A stretch of 64,000 nt of DNA from Dolomedes plantarius (Eukaryota; Arthropoda; Arachnida; Araneae; Dolomedidae): positions 205,671,851-205,735,850 of the forward strand of contig OU015492.1 in assembly GCA_907164885.2 (NCBI GenBank), read 5' to 3'. The position numbers were made by a program, and so were the translations under genes. The notes below the pieces were generated by a model that saw nothing but the letters and a program-made list of their open reading frames with translations, was not told the DNA's origin and did no database searches. Positions 45,973 through 56,944 of the stretch are shown piece after piece (the first letter of the stretch is position 1; each line of letters opens with the position of its first letter).

Positions 45973-46227
45973 TATATATATGTCAAAGTTTTAACGCATT
46001 TTCGTACTTTTTTGTTTAACTGTGTACTACTTGTCGAAGAGCTACAGACTGGGTTTGACACGTTGCCAAAATTATAACTCGCGAGGACGGATAGACGGAC
46101 GGTTTTAGAGTCTGAAATTTTGCTTTCCGGAGGAACATTATGGTGGAACGTAATCCTACGTTAAAAGGTAATGGTGTTGACCTTTGTGCAATAAAAATAA
46201 AAAAATAATAAAAATAAAAATAAAAAT

Positions 46228-46230
<3 letters not shown>

Positions 46231-46270
<40 letters not shown>

Positions 46271-46467
46271 TGGAATCTCGATCTATCGTTTTTCAAGGTA
46301 CCGATTGAAATGAACAATAAATGCGGGAAAACGATAGATGCGGAAACATAAGAAAGCAATATGATCGTTGGGACTGGATAAAATGAACGACACATACGGA
46401 AAAACGATGGATCCGAAAACGATCGATCGAGATTTCATTGTATATATATATATATATATATATATTT
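46231..46467. mobile_element. pogo/Tigger-like MITE (46268-46440) within (TA)n
   Basis: CAGTGGAATCTCGATCTATC at 46268 and the inverted GATCGATCGAGATTTCATTG ending at 46440 give a 173-bp element. TA microsatellites directly abut both ends (46231-46267 and 46441-46467). The CAGTGGAATCTCGAT start resembles Tigger/pogo ends. It has no coding capacity. Confidence 0.75.
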
Positions 46468-46852
46468 ATTTATTTATTTATTTCCTGAATATCATATTCT
46501 TGCAAATGTGGCTTCATTATTCACCGTTTACACTGCATCGAACTAAACAAAGCCGGATTTGCAACATCAAATAGCAAAAAAGAAAATACTTGAAAATCAA
46601 AAGGCTACGAATATAAGCATTCAGTCAGTACCTATGTAAACAACTGTTTTATCACAGCTGTAATTATGCTTTACATAATCGGTAAATAACAAATCCCACC
46701 ATGTGTAACAACTGGTTTAAATATCCCGAAAATACAAAAGAGAGCAACGAAAAACAAAATCATTCATGCGCAACTCAAACACAGTATCGAACCGAATAAA
46801 ATGAATTTGCTCCTCTATAAACACGCGAGAAACGAATTTCTCAAATATTTAC

Positions 46853-46939
46853 CTTCGTGTGGTAGGCCAAGTAGTGTTTGGCAAGGGAGCACTGGCGCTC
46901 AAGAACAAAACCGTATCGCCTTCGCTCTTGCGTTATGGC
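46853..46939 (-). CDS. IRSp53: IRSp53-like exon: I-BAR helix with ERRRYGF
   Basis: 87-bp exon, phase 0. The acceptor TTTCTTTCCAG precedes GCCATAACG; the donor is ACGAAG followed by GTAAAT. It reads AITQERRRYGFVLERQCSLA and then KHYLAYHTK. EERRR(Y/F) followed by E(R/K)QC is the most conserved stretch of I-BAR/IMD domains and identifies the family. The basic residues of this helix contribute to membrane (PIP2) and actin binding in known members. Confidence 0.96.
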
Positions 46940-47107
46940 CTGGAAAGAAAAACATGGAAAGCGAATGTGAAAATCAGCTATTTGCTGCATATCACGCTAA
47001 ATGATTGCAAAAATAGTGTTTTGTAAAGGAAAAGAAAGAACGCCGAGTTTACGTAATAGAAAGGGTAAAGGACACCATGGCATATTATTTCACATTGTTG
47101 TGTGTGT

Positions 47108-47821
47108 TTAAGGGAACGGTGGACATTAAAATTTACTTTTTTTACTTTTCATCATAGAGATACGAAATTTTGTACATATACATATTTCACTATAAATAAA
47201 TAGAATACCTTAAAAGAAATTTCCAATCTCATTATAATTTTAAGATTTTCAAATAATTTGAAATTTATAAACAAAATTTTAAAATGCTCCTTGCTACTTA
47301 ATTTTTGAGATATTTTCTCGATTTTGCATTTTAATCTCTTTAAACTGTATAACATACAAATCTGAGTATCAATTATTTAATCCCTTGAATAGTTAATTTT
47401 TGAGAGATTTTTTTCTGAATTCCATCCCGATTTTCATCAAAATTTTGCCTTTTGAAAAGTTATAAATCAAATTTAATTACCTTAATGAAGTCGAATTGTA
47501 AAATGCATACCCAGTTTTTTTGTAAACAGCATCGGGATTCTTCCTTATCAATTTCATGAATTTTGAAGAAAAATTAAGTAGCATGGAGCATTTAAAAAAT
47601 CTAAAAACCTTGAAAAATCTGGTTTGAGAAATACAGATTTAAAATTTATTACTACACTTACCCATTATAAATTACTTTGTAGAAGCTTCATGAATGATTT
47701 TTTACTTGAAAAAAATTATTTTGGTATTAATAATCTACAGAAATATATATATTATTTACAATAACACAATCAGTATTACAATGACGAGATTTGCTGAAAT
47801 AAAGGTCCACCGTTCCTTTAA
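47108..47821. mobile_element. TTAA-flanked MITE, family C
   Basis: TTAAGGGAACGGTGGACATT at the left and GGTCCACCGTTCCTTTAA at the right, with TTAA at both edges, 714 bp. AT-rich interior with no coding capacity. Ends are related to families A and B only in TTAAGGG. Confidence 0.75.
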
Positions 47822-49579
47822 AAGCAATGTTATTTATTTATCTTATTTTATTAGACATATGTTTCCGCTTTTGTAATAACAAACATATTTTTTTTCTTTC
47901 AAATAAATCAACTGGGTAAAGAAAGGAAGGCAAATGCATCTCCTTTATATTGTACTGAATCAGTTTTTTTATAATACAGAGGCATTACATATTCTAAAAC
48001 AATTTGTTTTGCAGTGAAATTAATGTTTTAAAAACAATTTTTATTTTTTCGGCATTGTTTCTTATCCGTTTGTAGACTAATAATGTAGATGCAGCGAGAC
48101 AACATAGAAAGAAGTTTTTTAAATTACTAAAGATAATTTAGAAATTCTTGCTTGTCTTATGAATCCAAGCACAAAATAATCCATAGGATACAACATATAG
48201 TATGGAAGAAGGCAGGAAGCCTCATGGGAGAAATTCACTGGAAGATTTCATGTATGATAAATCTTTGTTCTCAAAGGGTTCTGGTCATGAAATACTTAGA
48301 GGATCTAAAAATGGCCTTTCTTTATAAAATTGGAAACACTAGATTTTTTTTCAACTTTATTTTTCCATTGCAGAAGAAACCAGAAAACATTACATATCCT
48401 CTAGTCGAAGCATGCCTCTATAACTTTGAACTGATTTTCTAAAACTTTTCTCTCCTTTTAGGTATTGAAAAATTTAACTTTTTTTCGTTACTGTTGAAAC
48501 AAATCCGGGATTTATCATATATTTCATCTCTATCAAGCTAAATAATTTTAATAAAGAATTTTGCACATTTTTGCAAAGGGAAAAGATGGTCCAATTTATT
48601 TGTTTTGATATTTAATTATTTTTTATTATATCGTTTGCAGAATATATAGAGGTTTATAAGCACATTTTGGATATTTATTGTGAATTTTTTTTCAGTAAAA
48701 CTAATCAAGTAAGAGTATTACAAAATGTTGTAGACGACCTTCAACCATTAATCTTGGTCAGAAATAGTGCTTGATGAATTCAATTAGCAAGAATGCTGCT
48801 TATCTAATTTATACAAAAGCATTTTAACAGTATTCACTAAGTTTCTTTATTTCGAAACACAAATGCCTCTCTTTTGAATTACTGAAAATATATTTTGGAT
48901 TTAATTGTTTTTTTAAACCGCGATTTTTAACATACAACAATTAATGTGGCATATCGCAAACTGCTCAAATATATGTGGGCTTTTTATTCAGTTATTTTCG
49001 TTGTTGTTGTGAATTAAAATTGCATTGAATAGGGATGACTTTCCTCTAAAGTTGACTGTTAAGGGAAATTATAAATTCATTCTCCAGTTATTGTTGTTAT
49101 TTCAGTGTGTAAAAACACACTAAAAATCTTTTTTAAGAATCTTGGTTAGTTGTAAACTATGGCAATAAAGAAACAGCACGTTTTATTTTAAATACTATAA
49201 ATTCTAGTGTTATTTCTTTATACTATCTTCCCAAGTAATACATTGTTCAAAGATTTCAACATTATTTTAGTAGGGAAACTTAAACATCTGTATTTAAAAG
49301 AAAATTTATGCACATTATCGGGTTCTTCAAGTTCCCAGCACAAATGTATCAACCGATGAAATTAAATTCCATATTTTCTGTCTTCCGTGTAGTATCATTG
49401 TTATCTAGTTTTTTTTTAAAACTTAACCAAGTTTTCTAAGGAGTACAATTAAGTTTGTCTGATTTTACAAATATTATACAACTTTTTATATAAGCATTGC
49501 AGTAGATATGAATTCATTTGTTCTTTAACAATAGAAGATACAACAGAATTCATTTTCATGACAAAAAAAATTCTTATAC
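47822..49579. other. intron, nothing recognised
   Basis: AT-rich intron. A 96-codon frame at 48152 has no domain or splice support. Confidence 0.5.
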
Positions 49580-49645
49580 CTGCTTCAGACTCTGCTCACA
49601 AAATCCATCTAATTTCTTCTTTTCATCTTCCATAGCATGCAATTG
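49580..49645 (-). CDS. IRSp53: IRSp53-like exon: I-BAR coiled helix
   Basis: 66-bp exon, phase 0. The acceptor CTTCTTTTGAAG precedes CAATTGCATG; the donor is AAGCAG followed by GTATAA. It reads QLHAMEDEKKKLDGFCEQSL then KQ. In the family this short piece joins the KKQ-rich helix to the EERRR helix, and the order and length fit. The acceptor lacks a CAG, which lowers certainty slightly. Confidence 0.85.
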
Positions 49646-50169
49646 CTTCAAAAGAAGAAGTATAAAAAATTGCACTGTTAGGTTTTCAAAGTTTTATCCA
49701 TAGTAATTACATTTTATATTTAGGCCGTAAGTTTTTATTCCGCAAAAAAGAAAATTCTTTAGAGGAAGAAATTTTTCTCCATGTTTCTTAAGTATTTTAT
49801 TACCAACAGAATTCATTACTAAAGCACAAAAAAAATTATTAAAATTTTCATTTTTTATTGTTTTTTCTAATTATCATTTATATGCATCCTGACAATAAAG
49901 ATATTGGGAAATGGAAATGTACTCTCTTGAGAATGAAATAATAAATATTTATGTAATATACATTAAAACAAAATTGCATATTACACATAGGGGTTAATTT
50001 TTGTTTTTGAATTTAAGAAAATTTATTTAAGTGCATCAATGATCAGAAAACTTATATCGTTCAATTCTTGAAATGTAAATACAGGAAATTAAATCAAGAT
50101 ATTATTTCAGGAATCTTACTCAGCGACTTCTACCATAACACATGATAAAATAATTACATTTTAATAATA

Positions 50170-51577
50170 CACTGCTGGCCACTGTAAATGCAACACCCTG
50201 AAGGAAACATGTAAATAACATGAAATTTACAACATGCATTAGCGGAGGTGAGATATACAAATGATTAGAATTTCAGCGCAGACGCACATCACGCGCGCCT
50301 GTGGCACCACTTCAAAGCGCTATTTAAGGCTTGGAGATTTCGACGATTTCAAGTTCGGCAATTGTGTTTTGCTTGTGGTTTTTTCAAAAAACGATCAATT
50401 ATGCCTCGTCGAAAACAGCGATCATCTTTTGATCAAGTATCCGACTTCGACAGAGGAAGGATAGTGGCCTACCGAGATTGTGGATTATCTTTCAGGGAAA
50501 TCGGTAGTCGTGTTGGACGAAACCAAACAACTGTAATGCAGATATGTGATCGTTGGATGCAGGAGGGTACGACGGACCGGCGTGTTCGATCGCATCCACC
50601 TCAGCGCACCACTTCACGTGATGACAGGCAAATTGTGTGCATGGCAGTGACGGATCGCTCAGTCACATCACGAACCATAGCACAGCACATGCAGTCTGTA
50701 ACGCATCATCCAGTGTCTGCGCGTACCATTCGACGCCGTTTACAGCAGAGTGGTCTGTCTGCAAGACGTCCATTGCTTTGTCTACCCTTGACGCAGAACC
50801 ACAGACGTCTCCGCCGCCAATGGTGCGATGACAGAAGGATGTGGACGGCAGAATGGAATGAAATTGTCTTTACTGACGAGTCACGCTTCTGTCTGCAACA
50901 CCACGATGGTCGCATTCGAGTCTGGAGACACCGTGAAGAGAGGATGCTGAACAGCTGCGTTATGCACCGCCACACTGGTCCTGCACCGGGTATTATGGTA
51001 TGGGGCGGTATTGGATATCACTCTCGCACACCTCTAGTACGCATTGCCGGTACTTTAAACAGCCAGCGCTACATCTCCGAGGTGTTGGAGTCAGTTGTCC
51101 TTCCTTACCTTCAGGGCTTGCCCACAGCCATATTTCAACAGGATAATGCGCGACCACACGTGGTACGCATTGTCCAACGGTTCTTCGTCCATCGCCAGAT
51201 TGAATTGCTTCCCTGGCCGCCTCGCTCTCCGGATCTTTCGCCGATAGAAAACATGTGGTCCATGGTTGCTCTACGATTGACCCAGATTCCATCCCCAGCT
51301 GCCACAGCAGATCAACTTTGGCAACGTGTGGAAGCTGTTTGGTCTGCTGTACCCCAAGAACTCATCCAAAGTCTCTTTGAATCAATGCCGAGGCGTGTGG
51401 CAGTTGTGATCTCCAACAATGGCGGCTACTCTGGCTACTGATTTTGGCAGGAACCACACTTCACAGAAGTCTATAAATTTAATCATTTGATACTTGGTCA
51501 ACATGTTATCTACAAAATAAATTTTGTTGTGATATCTCTTGTCTTTATTGGTGTTGCAATTTGGGTGGCCAGCAGTG
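50170..51577 (+). mobile_element. Tc1-type element, 1,408 bp, intact gene
   Basis: CACTGCTGGCCACTGTAAAT at the left is matched by the inverted TTTGGGTGGCCAGCAGTG at the right; the imperfect TIRs span about 28 bp. TA duplications are at 50168-50169 and 51578-51579. The transposase frame is uninterrupted. The two neighbouring repeat units preserve the empty target site. Confidence 0.95.
50401..51441 (+). CDS. Tc1 DD34E transposase, complete
   Basis: 346 residues from ATG 50401 (MPRRKQRSSFDQVSDFDRGR); an upstream in-frame ATG at 50362 is less likely because family members begin at MPRR-like sequence. Helix-turn-helix (FREIGSRVGRNQTTVMQICD), HTH_Tc3-like second domain (RTIRRRLQQSGLSARRPL), then FTDESRF, FQQDNARPHVVR and SPDLSPIENMW, giving DD34E with the usual spacing, and the C-terminus ISNNGGYSGY. 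No lesion seen. GC content is well above the surrounding DNA. Confidence 0.96.
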   Translation: MPRRKQRSSFDQVSDFDRGRIVAYRDCGLSFREIGSRVGRNQTTVMQICDRWMQEGTTDRRVRSHPPQRTTSRDDRQIVCMAVTDRSVTSRTIAQHMQSVTHHPVSARTIRRRLQQSGLSARRPLLCLPLTQNHRRLRRQWCDDRRMWTAEWNEIVFTDESRFCLQHHDGRIRVWRHREERMLNSCVMHRHTGPAPGIMVWGGIGYHSRTPLVRIAGTLNSQRYISEVLESVVLPYLQGLPTAIFQQDNARPHVVRIVQRFFVHRQIELLPWPPRSPDLSPIENMWSMVALRLTQIPSPAATADQLWQRVEAVWSAVPQELIQSLFESMPRRVAVVISNNGGYSGY

Positions 51578-52014
51578 TACATTCAATTATTTGGCTTACC
51601 ACAGTTTAGTATATAGCCAGAAAAATAATTCAAGAAATAGAGTATTATGAGTTCAATTCTTGAAATGTAAATACAGGAAATTAAATCAAGATATTATTTC
51701 AGGAATCTTACTCAGCGATTACTACCATAACACATGATAAAATAATTACATTTTAATAATACATTCAATTATTTGGCTTACCACAGTTTAGTATATAGCC
51801 AGAAAAATAATTCAAGAAATATAGTATTATGAGTTCAGTTCTTGAAATGTAAATACAGGAAATTAAATCAAGATATTATTTCAGGAATCTTACTCAGCGA
51901 CTACTATCATAACACATGATAAAATAATTACATTTTAATAATACATTCAATTATTTGGCTTACCACAGTTTAGTATATAGCCAGAAAAATAATTCAAGAA
52001 ATAGAGTATTATGA

Positions 52015-52659
52015 ATACATAAATTGAGGGATATAATGAATGCTTGCTTTACACAATTAGCTTTACTTAATTAGTCAAGCAATCAAAGCCACATAACTGG
52101 TGTATGGTTGAATATACAATTAGAAGGTTTCAAGTAATCTAAAATAAAGGAATCTATTTTACAATATGAAACCAATTATTTGTCATCTATTGAAACATTA
52201 ACGCATTGATAGTTTATAAATTTTACTTCCTTAACCTTAAGATATTGTATGACACCCTTGAAATATGTTTATATTGGCTATTCAATTTCTTTAATTCTAC
52301 ACATTGATTCATTGAATCTAAACAGGAAACATATCCAATAAGTTAGCTAAAAAATCAAAAACAAATAATAAAAGAGGAATGCAATTGTTAGATTATAAAT
52401 ACTTCGATATAATTTTAATTTGCAAAGAAATGTTATAATAACCAAATCTCGACCTAGATTGGAAGAAAACATTCGAGAATTAAATGTTTACATGTCCTGA
52501 CAATAAACTGTTTTTTAACCTTTTCCAAAGCACATAAATGAAAGAAATCATACAAATGGCGCTATTAATTCGGTAGAAACTTTAAAAGCTTAACGTTCTT
52601 TAAATTTGTAATTTTTAAATTTTTTAACAACCTTTAAAGCATTTAAAGGATACAGTCAA
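52015..52659. other. intron, nothing recognised
   Basis: AT-rich intron, no supported feature. Confidence 0.5.
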
Positions 52660-53150
52660 ACCTTTTTTTGTGTGGTCTTTTTTATGCGATTGTTTTATGT
52701 GGTATATGATTATGTATCAAAATAAATTTGAAATTATGTATTTGAAATTATTTATTTGAACTTCCAAAAAGAGCTTCGGTCGTGTATATCTGGCTATCGC
52801 GTAGTTTACGAAAAGCTGATCAAACGACCGTCGAGGTAAGAATTTATCACCGACTACATGGTATCAAAAATTAAATCAACTCTAAAACGTATCTTCAAGT
52901 GACGAAAGCGATTACGAACCTATTCATCAGAAGAATATGCGCATTTTGGACAAGTATTGTCGAATTATGTACATTTTGAAAATTTCTCCCTGTTTAAAAT
53001 GAGAAATTAAAATCCTTTAAAATGTTTCCATGTGTAATGTAATTATTTATTTTGTTTAGAAAGGCCTTTATCTTTATTTCGTATAGCTTTGACTTATTTT
53101 ATATGTGAGACTTTTTTTATGCAGCCCTTCTCCACTGCCTGAAAAAAAAA
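52660..53150 (+). mobile_element. possible Tigger/pogo remnant
   Basis: TACAGTCAAACCTTTTTTTG at the left looks like a pogo-type end. A short frame at about 52890-52990 reads SSSDESDYEPIHQK and RILDKYCRI, resembling the acidic tail of Tigger-type transposases. No core motif is present and the right end is unclear. Confidence 0.35.
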
Positions 53151-53460
53151 ATTTCTTTAAGGGGAAAAGGGACCTTCAATCTCGAATTTTTAACTATCAA
53201 TTTTTGATTCTACAGACAAAATGAGAATAATTTGCAATCTTTTTTACTACATTGAGAACCTTTAGAATTAAAAATAAGGATTTTTTTGGCAGAATAATAC
53301 CTATTTTTCAAAAAAAATTTCAAAAGTGATGGCATTTTTCAAAAAGCTCCGTGTGCATTCCAAATCATTTAAAAACCTTAAATTTCTTAATATGAGTTTA
53401 CCGAACATAAATAAACATTATGGTGCATTAATTTTTTATATGAATCTAAAGCCATAAATA

Positions 53461-54601
53461 TCTTATATATATATTTCTTCTGTGTATGTAACTGAACTCC
53501 TCCTAAACGACTGGACTGATTTTAATGAAATTTTGTGTGTGCGATGAAGTTGATTCGAGAATGGTTTAGATTCACAATTTGATCCGATAGAATATGTTTT
53601 TATATTTTTAATTAATTAATAAAAAACCAACAATTTATAAGGGGATGCGTCCGGTAAATGGAAGCTGTTACAGTTTGTGAAATCACCCCTCTAGATAATG
53701 GCGTCCACGTTAGGTTTAGTTAGCAGACAGCGAGCGAAAAAATAAAAATAAATAAAATAAAAAAATTTCAAGTCATATATTAAACCAGAATAATAAATGA
53801 AAATAATAATCTCTCAAGTCAGATTTTATACTCTAAAATGGATCAGATCCAACGGCATATTGATACACTCGACACGCGATGGAAAATTCGAATCAACCAC
53901 CTTAAGTGACAAGAGATGTTTTTTAATAGCTACTCCAATCCTCCTCGCCTATATCTTTGTGTCTATTGAAGAGCTAAAGACTAAGCTTCTATCCTGCTAA
54001 CTTATTTCTGACTAAAAACTCCTCTGACATGTATAATCACCAGCCCACAACAACTTTCCAATAGCGAATATGTTTCACTTTACTCACTAGAACACCATGT
54101 TATCGTGGCGCATTCGGAAGGTCGCCAATTTGGAAAGTACCATGCTCTCGACCCGGGTTCGAATCCAGAGTTGTGTAAATTTTGCTAGATCTGTTATTTC
54201 AGCTTTTTTTTAAAGCTTTTTTATTTCAGCTTTTATTTTATTATTTTTTTAATTATTTGATTATTATTTTATTTTATTTATTATCTTTTTATTTTAATTT
54301 TTAAAAATTATTATTTTTAAAAATTATTTTTATTTATTTTTATTTTTTTCAGCTTTTTATGACGAAATACCGAATATAGCTGAAATCTGGGGAGTTTATT
54401 ATACATTTAGGCATTTTTAATTGGGTTTTCATATTATTAATATGTATAACATTTCGTATGCCTTTTTTTCTATGTTATTTAAACTGTGTTAATTTTTAAA
54501 TTGATTTTGGTTAACAAACATTCTTAAAATCCCGGGCATCGCCGGGAACTTCAGCTAGAATTACAACGTTTCAACAGGACAACGTCTGTCGGGTCCGCTA
54601 G
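53461..54601 (+). mobile_element. non-autonomous Helitron, 1,141 bp
   Basis: Starts TCTTATATATATATTTCTTC and ends GTCTGTCGGGTCCGCTAG, inserted between A (53460) and T (54602) with no target duplication, as Helitrons do. The CTRR-type 3' end is preceded by small hairpin-forming sequence (GGACAACGTCTGTCGGGTCC). It encodes no Rep/helicase, and contains a tRNA-like segment. Confidence 0.8.
54110..54180 (+). repeat. tRNA-like segment inside the Helitron
   Basis: CGCATTCGGAAGGTCGCCAA followed by CCCGGGTTCGAATCCAGAG. The B box GGTTCGAATCC is a perfect Pol III consensus and the A-box-like part lies at tRNA distance, but a full cloverleaf is not convincing. Possibly a tRNA or SINE piece captured by the Helitron. 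Confidence 0.5.
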
Positions 54602-55280
54602 TAATTATATATATTTTTTTTAATCTGCCTGTTATTTTTTTACTTTTTTGCATATTTTTGCTTTATTTCATGGCCAATAAATATGAAAAACATTTGTGTT
54701 TTTAAAGAATTTTACACAGTTTTGTGTCAAACACTTCCAATAGCAATCCTTAGAAATTTGGAAGAAATTAGAAGAAAATGAATGCACTTGGAACATTTTG
54801 AAAAATTCTAGCGTTTTTGAAGATTTTTTTGAAAAACAGGACTTATTCCTCCATAAAATATTTATTTGTGAATTTTAAGTGTCTTTAATGTAGTAGAAAA
54901 TAATAGTTTGTCTAATTTTGTATATAGAGTAAAATATTGAAAATTGAAAAAAAAAAAAAAGAGTTGAAGGTCTCTTGTCCCCTTAATATGTTGTGAAAAA
55001 TTATTCGTTATGGCTATTTATGAAGTTTTTGAATATTTTTTTATGCGATGTTTTTTGTGTGGTCCCTATCTACTGCCCCAAAACAGGTAAGACTGAATTT
55101 TAATCTGCAATACATGTTTTAAAAAATATAAGAAGGAAAAAATTCTTAGTGAAACTGGAAATAAATAAAATAAAATGTTGTGGTCGGAACCCCCGTAAGA
55201 AAAGAAAGATATCAGAATAACTTTGGATATCAAAAATATCTAAACGATACAAACACATCTATATTTATGCCGATACTTAC

Positions 55281-55412
55281 TTTCACATCTTTCCCTATGT
55301 TGCATATGTTATTGCTTTTACTCCGTTTCTTTTGCTTTTTGCACATGGAGAGGGCTTTCTGATACGAATCGTGGTGGCACTTGTGTTGCTGAAGGAAACG
55401 CTTATGTTCACT
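55281..55412 (-). CDS. IRSp53: IRSp53-like exon: I-BAR basic helix
   Basis: 132-bp exon, phase 0. The acceptor TCTTTTACTCAG precedes AGTGAACAT; the donor is GTGAAA followed by GTAAGT. It reads SEHKRFLQQHKCHHDSYQKA, LSMCKKQKKRSKSNN and ends GKDVK. The EHKRF...Y.KA...KKQ.K.S pattern is the middle of the I-BAR domain, where the KKxKK cluster forms part of the positively charged membrane-binding surface in IRSp53. It follows directly on LEKDTKVVA of the previous exon. Confidence 0.95.
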
Positions 55413-55497
55413 CTGAGTAAAAGAAAATTTTTAACTATTTTATAAGCTCTTTTCATGACATTATATAATATATCATCACCGACCGCATCATATAGTG

Positions 55498-56269
55498 CAG
55501 GGTGTTTCAAAAAGAATCATCTGATTTTAAAAAAATCATAACTATTCATCTCTTAATCCATTTTGATCGAATAATAAATACGCAGAAAGAGGTAAATCTC
55601 GAGGTTCGCGCAGTTGCCGACAGGTAGCGCTTACGCTCTTCCTTCATCCGCCACTTCGGTTTTTGTAAAAATGGCGAATGCATAACAGAAATCAATTAAT
55701 CATCCGATTTTAATACAAAATCAGGACTATTCATCTTTTTAATCCGCTTTGATCGAATAATGTATAGGCAGAAAGAGGGAAATCTCGAGGTTCACGCAGT
55801 TGCCGACAAGTAGCGCTAACGCTTTTCCTTCGCCCACCACTTCAGTGTTTGCTAAGATAGCGACTGCACAACAGAAATCATTTTGTATTCTACGCCTTTG
55901 CGAAGTGCGAGTCAGTAACAACTGTTCAGCGGAATTTTCGTCGACAAAACCCTGGCAAATTGAAGTTCCTACTTCTCAGAGTATTAGGCGATGGTATAAA
56001 CAATTCCAAGACACGGGATGTCTGTGTACGCATAACAGCCGTGAAAGCAGTGTATGCAGACATGCTCGCAAAAGTTTGAGACGAATTTGCCTACCGTATA
56101 GACATATGTCGTGCATACAAAGCTGAGCATATTGAACACCTTTAATTTGTTTTGTTTTTTTTAAATTTATGATTAGCCATGCAATATAGAGATAATTTTA
56201 AGTTTCTATGTTCAGTGTTTTTCATAATATACTCTTTTCAAATCGGGTGATTCTTTTTTAAACACTCTG
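55498..56269 (+). mobile_element. internally deleted DUF4817-type element
   Basis: CAGGGTGTTTCAAAAAGAATC at 55498-55518 and the inverted GATTCTTTTTTAAACACTCTG at 56249-56269 are the ends, and TA follows on the right. The 5' terminal region is duplicated within the element (about 55523-55700 and 55707-55880). Only the first and last parts of the transposase remain. It lies 85 bp upstream of the exon at 55281-55412. Confidence 0.82.
55857..56126 (+). pseudogene. truncated DUF4817-type transposase
   Basis: The expected start is ATA instead of ATG at 55857. The frame reads ATAQQKSFCILRLCE, then IRRWYKQFQDTGCLC, the N-terminal HTH of this family. It then jumps to RHARKSLRRICLPYRHMSC, followed out of frame by AYIEHL, the usual C-terminus. 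The whole catalytic core is deleted and the start codon is lost. The duplicated upstream copy keeps ATGGCG (55671) but stops after four codons. Confidence 0.8.
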
Positions 56270-56271
56270 TA

Positions 56272-56936
56272 CTTAGCTTACCGAGATTCCACATTTAGGC
56301 TCGGTTTTGAATAGAGGTTAAGGATAGGGCGTTACTGTGTTGCATCCTTACAATTAGCAATGTTGGCTCCCATAACAAAACAACCCTCAATATCGCGGCT
56401 TGTGAGAATAATTCTCCTCGGGACTAAGCCCCTGTCACGGGAAAAAAAATCTCACCAATAGATCTCATATCAGGCTCACTAATGTTATAATAACAAGATA
56501 AAAAGAACTTTTTATATACCATGTTTTTAAATTTTTTGTTGAATCAATTAAACTTGACAATTCTATGTATTAATAGATACTTTTTTAAAGTTTTTTTGAT
56601 GAATTATCCCATCAACTTGAAAGAAAATGAAGTTAATAGGAAGTTAACTTGCATATAATTTTTCGTTCCCGTTCCGGCCAATAGATGGCTACACCAGTCT
56701 ACAAAACAAAATTAACTGAAGATAACTGAAAATTAATTTAATTCTGCTTAAAAATGGCTAAAAGTGTTTAAAAAATGCATTGTTATCGGGTTCTGAGCTA
56801 TTCTAATAGTTTCAAATGTCCTTGTAGTCTGGAAGTTAGTTAAAAATCGATTGCAAGATTTGTACTTGACAAACACACAAACAAGAAAGCAAGTTAATAA
56901 AAACATGGTAATAAGATGGGATGTCGCACTGTGTTA
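56272..56936. other. intron, nothing firmly recognised
   Basis: The part at 56290-56460 is less AT-rich and could be an old SINE or repeat fragment, but I saw no Pol III boxes or second copy. Confidence 0.4.
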
Positions 56937-56944
56937 TATTAGAG

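Larger units (their letters stand above)
50059..52014. repeat. three 182-bp tandem repeats, first split by Tc1
   Basis: Units start GTTCAATTCTTGAAATGTAA at 50059 and 51651 and GTTCAGTTCTTGAAATG at 51833. Each continues through CAGGAATCTTACTCAGCGA and CCACAGTTTAGTATATAGCC with only a few differences. The first unit is 182 bp once the 1,408-bp Tc1 and one TA are removed. Confidence 0.95.
53157..54986. mobile_element. TTAA MITE, family A, copy 3, split by a Helitron
   Basis: TTAAGGGGAAAAGGGACCTT at the left and AAGGTCTCTTGTCCCCTTAA at the right form the inverted ends with TTAA at both edges. The outer parts 53157-53460 and 54602-54986 add up to about 690 bp, the size of the other copies. The insertion lies between GCCATAAATA and TAATTATATATA. 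Confidence 0.8.

Noticed and set aside
48152..48442. 96-codon plus-strand frame
   Set aside because: No recognisable domain, low-complexity ends, and no splice or homology support.
54110..54180. Functional tRNA gene
   Set aside because: B box is perfect but no convincing cloverleaf; it sits inside a Helitron.
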